From Xanthomonas sp. DAR 80977 (GTDB lineage: Bacteria; Pseudomonadota; Gammaproteobacteria; Xanthomonadales; Xanthomonadaceae): DNA of 64,000 nucleotides. Positions within the stretch are counted from its first letter, which is position 1. Every line of letters starts with the position of its first letter. The notes beneath the pieces were generated by a model that did not search any database, was not told where the DNA came from, and was given only the letters and a program-made list of their open reading frames with translations. This document shows, piece after piece, positions 16,462 to 24,532 of the stretch. Position numbers and translations under genes: made by a program. The stretch covers positions 124,001 through 188,000 of the forward strand of contig NZ_CP162487.1 of NCBI RefSeq assembly GCF_041240605.1, written 5' to 3'.

Positions 16462-17008
16462 GCGCCGGCGCCGCGCAGGCGGCGCGCCAATGCATCTCCA
16501 GGTGGGTGTCGCTGGCGTCGCCGGCGACGAAGCCCAAGCGCGCGTACAGGCGCTGCGCCTCGGGATTGGCGTGCAGCACGTGCAGCGACAGCGCGCATCC
16601 GGCCGCGGCCGCCAGCGCCTGCGCCTGCGCGATCAGCGCGGTGCCCACGCCTTGCCCGCGCCAGGCCGGCAGCAGGCTGATGTCGACCAGCACGTGACGC
16701 GCCGCGCCGCGCTGCAGGTAGAGCCTGCCCAGCGGCGCCTGCGCGGTCTCCACGATCAGGAAGTCGGCATCGGCGAAGTGGGCCAGGTAGTGCGCGTGCT
16801 GCAGCGCGAACTGCTGGTCGAGAAACGCGCGCTTGGCCGCTTCCGGCCACGGCACCGCCGCCAGTTCCGCGCTGCGGGTGCTGGCGTACAGGTCGCGCAG
16901 CCAGGGCAGGTCGGCATCGCGCGCGGAGCGCAGGCCGATGCCGCGCGCGCGCAGCGCCGCCGGCGCGGCGAGGCGATCGCCCCGGTCCGGGAAGCCGGCC
17001 GCGGTCAC
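16454..17008 (-). CDS. GNAT-family N-acetyltransferase
   Basis: A 184-residue acetyltransferase. The GNAT fold runs from LRSARDADLPWLRDLYAS to RLYARLGF. The acetyl-CoA pyrophosphate loop is LPAWRGQGVGTALI (Q/R-x-x-G-x-G/A), and NPEAQRLYARLGF is motif B. The start is GTG, 10 bases after the stop of the tail-collar gene, so it is cotranscribed with the three mdp genes. Such GNAT genes recur beside this gene family, so it may modify one of the tail-like proteins; that is inference. Confidence 0.8.
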   Translation of the reverse strand: MTAAGFPDRGDRLAAPAALRARGIGLRSARDADLPWLRDLYASTRSAELAAVPWPEAAKRAFLDQQFALQHAHYLAHFADADFLIVETAQAPLGRLYLQRGAARHVLVDISLLPAWRGQGVGTALIAQAQALAAAAGCALSLHVLHANPEAQRLYARLGFVAGDASDTHLEMHWRAACAAPALS

Positions 17009-17018
17009 GACGCCGGCC

Positions 17019-17558
17019 TCAGCCGAACGCCGGATAGTCTCCGGACAGCGCGATGCAGAAGTTCACCGCCAGGTAGGGCTGCCGGTTCTCGTGCGCCAGG
17101 CCGTTGCCGGTGGGCAGCAGCGCGGTCGGCGAGAACTGCGTCTCGGGCTGCTGCACCGTCGCGAAGGGACGTGCCGTGCTGCTGCCCAGCGCGGACAAGC
17201 CCGCGCCGTTGGCGGGCGTGCCGCTTTTCTTGGTCCGATCCGTCTGCGAGAACGAGACGATGCCGTGGTCGTGTGGCGGGATCTGCGTGCTCAGCAGGCT
17301 GACCCCGATGCTGCCGAAGGCGTCGCCGCGCTGGCGGTTGGTCAACCCGCCGCCCTGGCCCTGTTCGCAGCCGGCGCGCGCGCAGAAATTCGGCAGTTGG
17401 AACGTGCTGGAGCCATTGCCGCCGTAGGCCACGCCCAGCAGCGAGTACAGCACCGTGTTCTGCGTGATCGGCAGCGTGGCGCCATTGCACAACGCCCAGC
17501 CGACGGGATTGAAATCGAAGCCGAACAGCTGGATTTCGCCGATGTAGGGTTCGGTCAT
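17019..17558 (-). CDS. Tail-collar (microcystin-dependent) protein 1
   Basis: A 179-residue protein of the microcystin-dependent protein / phage tail collar family. The N-terminal collar domain (about 5-58) has YIGEIQLFGFDFNPVGW, CNGATLPI, LYSLLGVAYGGNG and FQLPNF. The C-terminal part ends with the conserved NRQPYLAVNFCIALSGDYP. It has no signal peptide. The ribosome binding site is good (ggagga). This family resembles short tail-fibre tips and is found in chromosomal clusters unlinked to phages; its function is unknown. Confidence 0.85.
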   Translation of the reverse strand: MTEPYIGEIQLFGFDFNPVGWALCNGATLPITQNTVLYSLLGVAYGGNGSSTFQLPNFCARAGCEQGQGGGLTNRQRGDAFGSIGVSLLSTQIPPHDHGIVSFSQTDRTKKSGTPANGAGLSALGSSTARPFATVQQPETQFSPTALLPTGNGLAHENRQPYLAVNFCIALSGDYPAFG

Positions 17559-17618
17559 GGATGCATTCCTCCGGTGGAACGGGCGGGCGCCGCGGCCAGC
17601 GCGGCACGCCGAATGGGA

Positions 17619-18146
17619 TCAGCTCTGCTGCGGGAAGATGCCGGTGGTGGCGATGCAGTACTGCACCGTCAACGTGGGCATGGTGTTCTCGTGCGGTTGG
17701 CCGCCGCCGGTGAATGTGGTCGATTGCGTGGCCATCGGCGTCGCGGTGGCGCCGGTGCCGTCGGTTACGTAGAACACGTCGCCGGCGACCGTGGCCGGCA
17801 ACAGCCCGGACGGCGCAGTCGCCGTTGCCGCGGCGGTGGTGGCGACCACCGTGTGCGTGTGCGCCGGCATCTGCAATTCGGTCAGTGCCACCGTCTCGGT
17901 GCCCGCGCGCTGGGCGATGACATAGTTGCTCAGGCCCGGTCCCTGGCCCTGGTGCAGCGGCACGCGCCCGCGCAGGTCCGGTACCGCGAACGTGTTCTGC
18001 CCATCGCCGCCGTAGAGCGTGCCGATCAGCACGAACAGGGTTTCGTATTCGGAGATCGACAGCAGGGTACCGTCGCATGCCTGCCAGCCCTGCGGGGTGC
18101 GGCCGAAGCCGAACAAACGGATTTCGCCGATGAATGGAGTGGCCAT
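17619..18146 (-). CDS. Tail-collar (microcystin-dependent) protein 2
   Basis: A 175-residue paralogue of its two neighbours. It begins MATPFIGEIRLFGFGRTPQGW, with the same collar domain (CDGTLLSIS, LFVLIGTLYGGDG, FAVPDLRGR) and ends PTLTVQYCIATTGIFP. The central region (ELQMPAHTHTVVATT...) carries the His-rich PAHTH motif common to tail-collar proteins. It is 60 bases after its upstream paralogue in the same operon. Divergence among the three is high, so this is an old triplication rather than a recent one. Confidence 0.85.
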   Translation of the reverse strand: MATPFIGEIRLFGFGRTPQGWQACDGTLLSISEYETLFVLIGTLYGGDGQNTFAVPDLRGRVPLHQGQGPGLSNYVIAQRAGTETVALTELQMPAHTHTVVATTAAATATAPSGLLPATVAGDVFYVTDGTGATATPMATQSTTFTGGGQPHENTMPTLTVQYCIATTGIFPQQS

Positions 18147-18194
18147 GGTGTCCTTCCTGGTCGGTGGTGCGCCGCGCGCCTGGAGTGCGGTTGC

Positions 18195-18740
18195 CTAGCT
18201 GCGCGAAGGGAAGATGCCGGACAGTGCGATGCAGAAATTGATCGTGGTGTACGGCTGCAGGTTCGGATGCGGCTGGCTGCCGCCCGCCGGGCTGGCGGTT
18301 GCCGGATTCAGCGCCACCAACGCGCCAGGAGCCGCGTACAGCGCTGTGGCCGGACCCGAGGTGCTGGCGTTGTTGGCGAACGAGCGGCCGGCAGGATTGC
18401 GATTGTTGCCAGCGGTGTTGGTGCATTCCAGCAAGTGGTTGTGCGCTGGCAGGTTGCTGGGCAGCAGCGACACGTTCTCCGCGCCGCCGCTCTGGCCCAG
18501 CGGCGGTGGCGAAGGTTGCCAGTTCGGATCGGCCGAGGGCGCGAAGCCGATGGGCGTGCGTCCGCGCATGTCGGGCAGCGCGAAGTTGGTGCTGCCATTG
18601 CCGCCGAAACGGGTGCCGAGCAGGCTGAACAGCGCCTGGTTCTGGTTGACCGGCAACAGCTGGCCGTTGCACTGCGCAAAATACTTGGGCGCGAAAACGA
18701 AACCGGTCAGCATGATCTGACCGACGAAGAACTCGCTCAT
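18195..18740 (-). CDS. Tail-collar (microcystin-dependent) protein 3
   Basis: A 181-residue paralogue, first in the operon. It begins MSEFFVGQIMLTGFVFAPKY, then CNGQLLPVNQNQALFSLLG and GGNGSTNFALPDMRGR; the His motif is LPAHNHLL, and the end is TINFCIALSGIFPSRS. The ribosome binding site is ggggaga. Its promoter must lie in the AT-richer divergent region shared with the large autotransporter gene. Confidence 0.85.
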   Translation of the reverse strand: MSEFFVGQIMLTGFVFAPKYFAQCNGQLLPVNQNQALFSLLGTRFGGNGSTNFALPDMRGRTPIGFAPSADPNWQPSPPPLGQSGGAENVSLLPSNLPAHNHLLECTNTAGNNRNPAGRSFANNASTSGPATALYAAPGALVALNPATASPAGGSQPHPNLQPYTTINFCIALSGIFPSRS

Positions 18741-19008
18741 GCGGATCTCCCCCCGGATTGTTTAGCGACGGACATCGTGTCTGGCGCCAGAATACTTAAT
18801 CACGTCTTTTGCGCGATGCAAGTCTTGATAATGCTGAATCAGACAGCCTGGGCGCATTTGTTGCTTTACCAATATGTGAATTTTCTGTTCAAATGCCGCC
18901 GCAGCGTGGAGGGGAATACGCCTTTGCAGGCCTATATCCGCGCTGTCTGAGGCACCAGGAGCGTTGCCGGCGCCAGTGGGGTGGCGCGATCTTCCGGGGA
19001 AATGGAAT
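18741..19008. promoter_or_regulatory. Divergent promoter region of the tail-collar operon and the autotransporter gene
   Basis: This stretch is clearly richer in A+T than its surroundings, and the two gene groups diverge from it. On the plus strand gataat (near 18828) and ttgctttaccaatatgtg (from 18860) are promoter-like. I cannot place transcription starts with confidence. Confidence 0.45.
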
Positions 19009-22000
19009 ATGTCTACAAATTGCACCAGTATGTCAGCGAGCATGCGCGTCGCTTTGCGTTGGCCGCTGGTTTTTGCGCTGCTGCTGTTGAGTACGCTGCA
19101 TTCCGGCACGGCCGCAGCGGCGGCGTCCCAATATTGCCCAACGGTGAATGCCACCGTGGTGCAAGGCGGATCAGTGCAGATCGACGTCACTACCTGCGAT
19201 GGCACAGGAGCTGACGATATCGGTATCGGCTGGAATGGCGTACAGCCCCCGCATGGCACGCTCGTCGTCCCCAATCCGAGCGGAGCGCAGGGCACGCAGA
19301 TCATCACCTATACCCACAATGGCGATAGCGCCACCAGCGATACCTTCCCGCTGGAGGATGGCGCCGGCGACACCATCACCGTCAACATCACCATCACCCC
19401 GGCGCTGTCCGCCAGCATCGCGGTGAGTCCGTCCAGCGCCAACGAAGACAGCGGCACCGTCTTCACCTACACGGTGACCCTGAGCCAGACCAGCAGCTCG
19501 GCGACCACGGTGAACCTCACCCGCAGCGGCACCGCCACCAACGGCACCGACTACACGGGCGCGGTGACCAGCATCGTGGTGCCCGCGAACACCGCCTCGG
19601 CCAGCTTCGCCATCACCCCGGTCGCCGACACCACGGTGGAGGCCGACGAGACGGTTGTGTTCAGTGTGGCCAGCGGCAGCGGCTATGGCATCGGCAATCC
19701 ATCCAGCGCGACCGCGACCATCCTCAACGACGACCTGCCCACCGCGTCGATCACGGTGTCCCCCTCCAGCGTGGCCGAGGACGGCGCCACCAATCTCACC
19801 TACACCGTCACGCTCGACCAGGCAGCGCAGAGCGCGGTGTCGGTCGCCTTCAGCGTCGGTGGCACCGCGACCTCGGGCACCGATTACGCGGCCGTGAGTT
19901 CGCCGCTGGTGATCGCCGCCGGCCAGACCACCGGCACCATCACCATCAATCCGACCGCCGACAGCACCGTCGAACCCGACGAGACCGTGGTGATCAGCCT
20001 CGCTGCAGGCAGCGGCTACAGCGTGGGTTCGCCGAACAGCGCCACCGGCACCATCCTCAACGACGACCAGCCGTCGCTGTCGATCAACGACGTCTCCCTG
20101 AGCGAAGGCAATGCCGGCACCAGCAACGCCACCTTCACCATCTCGCTGAGCCAGCCGGCCGGCGCCGGCGGCGTCAGCTTCGACATCGCCACCGCCGACG
20201 GCACCGCCACCGCGGGCGTGGACTACGTCGCGTCCAGCCTCACCGGGCAGACCATCCCCGCCGGCAGCAGCAGCGCCACCTTCACCGTGCTGGTCAACGG
20301 CGACACGCTCAACGAGCCGAACGAGACCTTCTTCGTCAACGTCAGCAACGTCACCGGCGCCACCGTCGCCGATGCGCAGGGCCAGGGCACCATCGTCAAC
20401 GACGATGCGTTGCCTGCGCTGTCGATCGACGACGTCAGCGTGACCGAAGGCAACAGCGGCACCACTACGGCCACCTTCACGGTGAGCCTGAGCGCGGCCA
20501 GCGGCCAGACCGTCTCGGTCAACTACGCCACCGCCGACGGCACCGCCACCGCCGGCAGCGACTATGTCGCGCGCTCCGGCACGCTGACCTTCGCGCCGGG
20601 CGTCACCGCGCAGGGCGTTGCGATCACCGTCAACGGCGACACCGCGGTCGAGCCCAACGAGACCTTCAGCGTCGGCCTGTCCGGCGCCAGCAACGCGAGC
20701 ATCGCCCGCGCCACCGGCACCGGCACCATCCTCAACGACGATGCAGTGGTGACGGTCAACCCGGCATCGCTGCCGGCGGCGACCGCAGGCAGCGCCTACA
20801 GCCAGACCCTGAGCGCCAGCGGCGGCACCACGCCGTACAGCTTCGTCGTCAGCGCCGGTACGTTGCCGGTTGGATTGCTGTTGAGCCCGGGCGGCGTGCT
20901 GTCCGGGACCCCGACGTCCAGCGGCAGCTTCAACTTCACCGCGACCGCCACCGACAGCGGCAGCACCCCTACCAGCGGCAGCCGCGCCTACACGCTGACC
21001 GTGGCCAGCCCGACGATCACCCTGCCGGCCACCACCCTGGCCGGCGGCACCGCCGGCCAGGCGTATACGGCCGCGATCAACCCGGCGACCGGCGGCATCG
21101 CGCCGTACACCTATACGCTCAGCGCCGGCGCGTTGCCGGCTGGCGTCACGGTCAACAGCGCGACCGGTGCGCTCAGCGGCACGCCGACCGTGGCCGGCAA
21201 TTTCAACTTCACCCTCACCGCGACCGACAGCACCACCGGCACCGCGGGGCAGGCGAGCCAGAGCTACAGCCTGAGCATCGTGTCGCCGACGCTGACCATC
21301 GCGCCGCCGACCTTGCCGGCCGGCGCCATCGGCACGGCCTACAGCCAGACCCTGAGCACCAGCGGCGGCACCGCGCCGTACGGCTACGTCATCAGCGCCG
21401 GCGTGGCGCCGACGGGCCTGACCCTGACCACGGGCGGCGTGCTGTCCGGCACCCCGACCGTGGCCGGCAACTTCGCCTTCACCGTCAGCGTCACCGACGC
21501 GCACGGCTTCGGCACCGCGCAGGCCTATACGCTGTCGATCGCCTCGCCGACGCTGACCATCGCGCCGCCGACGCTGCCGGCCGGCGCCATCGGCACCGCC
21601 TACAGCCAGACCCTGAGCGCGAGCGGCGGCACCGCGCCGTACAGCTACGCGATCAGCGCCGGCGCGCTGCCGACCGGGCTGACCCTGACCGCGGGCGGCG
21701 CGCTGTCCGGCACGCCGACCGTGGCCGGCAGCTTCGCCTTCACCGTGACCGCGACCGACAGCACGGCCGGCGTGGCCGCGCAGGCGAGCCGCAGCTACTC
21801 GCTGAGCATCGCCTCGCCGACGCTGACCATCGCGCCGCCGACCCTGCCCGCCGGCATCGCCGGCACCGCGTACAGCCAGACCCTGAGCGCGAGCGGCGGC
21901 ACTGCGCCGTACAGTTACGCGATCAGCGCCGGCGCGCTGCCGGCCGGGCTGACCCTGACCACGGGCGGCGTGCTGTCCGGCACGCCGACCGTGGCCGGCA

Positions 22001-24069
22001 GCTTCGCCTTCACCGTGACCGCGACCGACAGCACGGCCGGCGTGGCCGCGCAGGTGAGCTACGCCTACACCTTGAGCATCGCCGCGCCGACGCTGGTCAT
22101 CGCGCCGCCGACGCTGGCCGCCGGCACGGTGGGCACCGGCTACAGCCAGACGCTGAGCGCCAGCGGCGGCACGGCGCCGTACGGCTACAGCGTCAGCGCC
22201 GGCACGCTGCCGGCCGGCCTCACCCTGACCGCCGCCGGCGTGCTCGCGGGCACGCCGACCGCCGCCGGCAGCTTCGCCTTCACCGTCAGCGTCACCGACG
22301 CGCACGGCTTCACCGCGGCTCAGGCCTACACGCTGGCGATCGCCGCGGCGGTGCCGGCACCGGTGGCGGTGAACGACACCGGCGCCACGCTGGTCGATAC
22401 CGCGCTGACCCTGGCGGTGACCGGCAACGACACCGGCAGCATCGACACGATCGCGGTGACCACCGCGCCGACCCACGGCACCGCGGTGGTCAATGGCGTG
22501 CAGCTGGTGTACACGCCGGCGGCCGGCTATGTCGGCGCCGACAGCGTGAGCTATACCGCCACCGGCCCGGGCGGCACCTCGGCGCCGGCCACGGTCACCA
22601 TCACCGTCAATGCGCGCCCGGTGGCGGCGTCGGCGACGATGCCGGCGGTGTCCGGCGAAGCGCAGGCGGTGGACCTGACCAGCAACGCGACCGGCGGGCC
22701 GTTCGTGGCCGCTGCGCTGGTGGCGATCTCCCCGGCCAATGCCGGCACCGCGACCATCACCCGCAGCGGCGGTGCGTCCGTCGCCGGCACCGGCACGCCG
22801 ACCGCGGCCGCGGCCGATGGCCCCAGCTTCATCATGACCTTCACCCCGAACCCGGCGTTCTCCGGCCAGGCCACGGTGCGCTTCACCCTGTCCAACGCGT
22901 ATGCGACCTCGGCCGAGGCGGCCATCGTGTTCGTGGTCGCGCCGCGTCCGGATCCGAGCCTGGATGCGGAAGTGCGTGGCCTGATCGATGCGCAGGCCGA
23001 GTCGACCCGGCGCTTCGCCAAGGCGCAGATCGACAACTTCCAGCGCCGGCTGGAGGCGACCCACCGTGGCGATCGCGGCTTCGACAACAACCTGAGCTTC
23101 CAGACCACCTCGCACTGCCGCCAGGCCGAGCGCGGCCTGGGCGCACAGCCATGCAGCCAGCCAACCTGGGATGCGGATACCGACACCGCCGATGCGGCGG
23201 CGCAGCCCTCGACCGGCAAGGCCGCGGTCAACGGCGATCTCGGCCTGTGGGTGGGCGGTGCGATCAGCTCCGGCAGCCTGGACAAGCAGTCCCAGCGCGC
23301 CGGCGTGGACTTCCAGACCGACGGCCTGAGCATGGGTGCGGACTACCGCGCGTCGGATGCGCTGGCGCTGGGTGCGGGCGTGGGCTGGGGCCGCGACGAC
23401 AGCGATGTCGGCAACAACGGCAGCCGCAGCAAGGCCACCGCGTACACGTTGGCGCTGTATGCCAGCTTCCATCCGGGCCGGCATTTCTTCTTCGACACCA
23501 TGGTCGGCTACCAGCTGCTGTCCTACGACCTGCGCCGCTACGTGACCGGCAATGGCGAACTGGCCGAAGGACGCCGCGACGGCAGCCAGTGGATCGGCTC
23601 GGTGTCCACCGGTGCCGACCTGCAGCATGGCGACTGGCAGATCACGCCGTACGCCCGCGTGGACATGGCCCGCGCCACGCTGGACGCGTACAGCGAAGCG
23701 GCGATGGTGCCCTACGCGCTGCACTACGCGGACATGGACGTGTCCACCACCACCGGCAACCTGGGCCTGCGCCTGGAGTGGCGCCGCGAGATGAGCTGGG
23801 GCCAGTTCACCCCGCAGTTGCGCGTGGAGTACCAGCGCGACTTCCAGGGCCGCGGCGACGCCACGCTGAGCTATGCCGACCTGGTCGACGGCGGCCCGCT
23901 GTACCGCACCGGGCTGAGCGTGTTCGACCGCAACCGGCTGATGCTGGGCCTGGGCGCGGTGTTCACCACCGAGCAGGGCCTGTCCACCCGCGTCGAATAC
24001 CGCGGCGTGACCGACGGCGACAGCGGCAGCGACCAGACCTGGATGTTCAACGTAGAGAAGAAGTACTGA
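19009..24069 (+). CDS. Giant surface autotransporter with Calx-beta and Ig-like repeats
   Basis: A 1686-residue secreted protein. The signal peptide covers about residues 1-40 (WPLVFALLLLSTLHSGTAAA). Then follow four Calx-beta repeats (about 130-577, each ending in T-I-L/V-N-D-D), six putative-Ig (He_PIG) repeats (about 579-1112, units opening PTLTIAPPTLPAG and containing GVLSGTPTVAG), a cadherin-like module (VNDTGATLVDTALTL, about 1114-1202), a linker with a short helical stretch, and a type V autotransporter beta-barrel (about 1402-1686) ending in FNVEKKY. The last residue is Tyr rather than the usual Phe. It is likely an adhesin or biofilm factor. ATG 19009 was chosen for its signal peptide. 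It is divergent from the tail-collar operon. Confidence 0.88.
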   Translation: MSTNCTSMSASMRVALRWPLVFALLLLSTLHSGTAAAAASQYCPTVNATVVQGGSVQIDVTTCDGTGADDIGIGWNGVQPPHGTLVVPNPSGAQGTQIITYTHNGDSATSDTFPLEDGAGDTITVNITITPALSASIAVSPSSANEDSGTVFTYTVTLSQTSSSATTVNLTRSGTATNGTDYTGAVTSIVVPANTASASFAITPVADTTVEADETVVFSVASGSGYGIGNPSSATATILNDDLPTASITVSPSSVAEDGATNLTYTVTLDQAAQSAVSVAFSVGGTATSGTDYAAVSSPLVIAAGQTTGTITINPTADSTVEPDETVVISLAAGSGYSVGSPNSATGTILNDDQPSLSINDVSLSEGNAGTSNATFTISLSQPAGAGGVSFDIATADGTATAGVDYVASSLTGQTIPAGSSSATFTVLVNGDTLNEPNETFFVNVSNVTGATVADAQGQGTIVNDDALPALSIDDVSVTEGNSGTTTATFTVSLSAASGQTVSVNYATADGTATAGSDYVARSGTLTFAPGVTAQGVAITVNGDTAVEPNETFSVGLSGASNASIARATGTGTILNDDAVVTVNPASLPAATAGSAYSQTLSASGGTTPYSFVVSAGTLPVGLLLSPGGVLSGTPTSSGSFNFTATATDSGSTPTSGSRAYTLTVASPTITLPATTLAGGTAGQAYTAAINPATGGIAPYTYTLSAGALPAGVTVNSATGALSGTPTVAGNFNFTLTATDSTTGTAGQASQSYSLSIVSPTLTIAPPTLPAGAIGTAYSQTLSTSGGTAPYGYVISAGVAPTGLTLTTGGVLSGTPTVAGNFAFTVSVTDAHGFGTAQAYTLSIASPTLTIAPPTLPAGAIGTAYSQTLSASGGTAPYSYAISAGALPTGLTLTAGGALSGTPTVAGSFAFTVTATDSTAGVAAQASRSYSLSIASPTLTIAPPTLPAGIAGTAYSQTLSASGGTAPYSYAISAGALPAGLTLTTGGVLSGTPTVAGSFAFTVTATDSTAGVAAQVSYAYTLSIAAPTLVIAPPTLAAGTVGTGYSQTLSASGGTAPYGYSVSAGTLPAGLTLTAAGVLAGTPTAAGSFAFTVSVTDAHGFTAAQAYTLAIAAAVPAPVAVNDTGATLVDTALTLAVTGNDTGSIDTIAVTTAPTHGTAVVNGVQLVYTPAAGYVGADSVSYTATGPGGTSAPATVTITVNARPVAASATMPAVSGEAQAVDLTSNATGGPFVAAALVAISPANAGTATITRSGGASVAGTGTPTAAAADGPSFIMTFTPNPAFSGQATVRFTLSNAYATSAEAAIVFVVAPRPDPSLDAEVRGLIDAQAESTRRFAKAQIDNFQRRLEATHRGDRGFDNNLSFQTTSHCRQAERGLGAQPCSQPTWDADTDTADAAAQPSTGKAAVNGDLGLWVGGAISSGSLDKQSQRAGVDFQTDGLSMGADYRASDALALGAGVGWGRDDSDVGNNGSRSKATAYTLALYASFHPGRHFFFDTMVGYQLLSYDLRRYVTGNGELAEGRRDGSQWIGSVSTGADLQHGDWQITPYARVDMARATLDAYSEAAMVPYALHYADMDVSTTTGNLGLRLEWRREMSWGQFTPQLRVEYQRDFQGRGDATLSYADLVDGGPLYRTGLSVFDRNRLMLGLGAVFTTEQGLSTRVEYRGVTDGDSGSDQTWMFNVEKKY
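21283..22345 (+). repeat. Intragenic tandem DNA repeats coding He_PIG modules
   Basis: Four consecutive units of about 258-273 bases begin at 21283, 21541, 21808 and 22081. They are nearly identical over long stretches (for example gctgtccggcacgccgaccg), much closer in DNA than the first two modules of the same protein. Recent amplification and length variation between strains are likely. Confidence 0.8.
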
Positions 24070-24075
24070 CGCAAT

Positions 24076-24436
24076 AGCCCCTCTCCCATCGGGAGAGGGG
24101 TTGGGGTGAGGGTCGGCGCGAAGCGCCTCGCGGAGGTTGGGTGGACGAGGCTGCGCCCGGACCCTCATCCGCCCCTGCGGGGCACCTTCCCCCGGTGGGA
24201 GAAGGAAAAGCGCTAGCCCCTCTCCCATCGGGAGAGGGGTTGGGGTGAGGGTCGGCGCGAAGCGTCTCGCTGAGTTTGGGTGCACGAGGCTGCGCCCGTA
24301 CCCTCATCCACCCCTGCGGGGCACCTTCTCCCGGTGGGAGAAGGAAAAGCGCTAGCCCCTCTCCCCCTCGGGAGAGGGGTTGGGATGAGGGTCCGGCGCG
24401 AAGCGTCTCGCGGAGTCGGGCGCACGAGGCAGCGCC
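24076..24436. repeat. Three tandem copies of the ccctctccc/gggagaggg repeat
   Basis: Units of about 140 bases begin near 24076, 24213 and 24354. Each contains cccctctcccatcgggagag or a variant, then ttggggtgagggt, a gcgcgaagcgtctcgc block and a ccctcatcc...ggcaccttc block. The first hairpin sits 8 bases after the autotransporter stop and probably ends its transcript. The remaining 96 bases before recC show no gene. Confidence 0.85.
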
Positions 24437-24532
24437 CGCCTGAGTTCCACCTGCGACTGCGGCTATCAGCCAACCCGCATCGCGCATCCCGCAACGACGC
24501 CGCACGCGCGCATCCGGCACAATGCCGCTCGC

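Noticed and set aside
19171..24285. A 1704-codon open frame on the minus strand
   Set aside because: It is the antisense of the autotransporter. The regular Thr/Ser/Gly codons of the real gene suppress stops on the other strand. The predicted protein is low-complexity Arg/Gly/Ala/Val with no domain.
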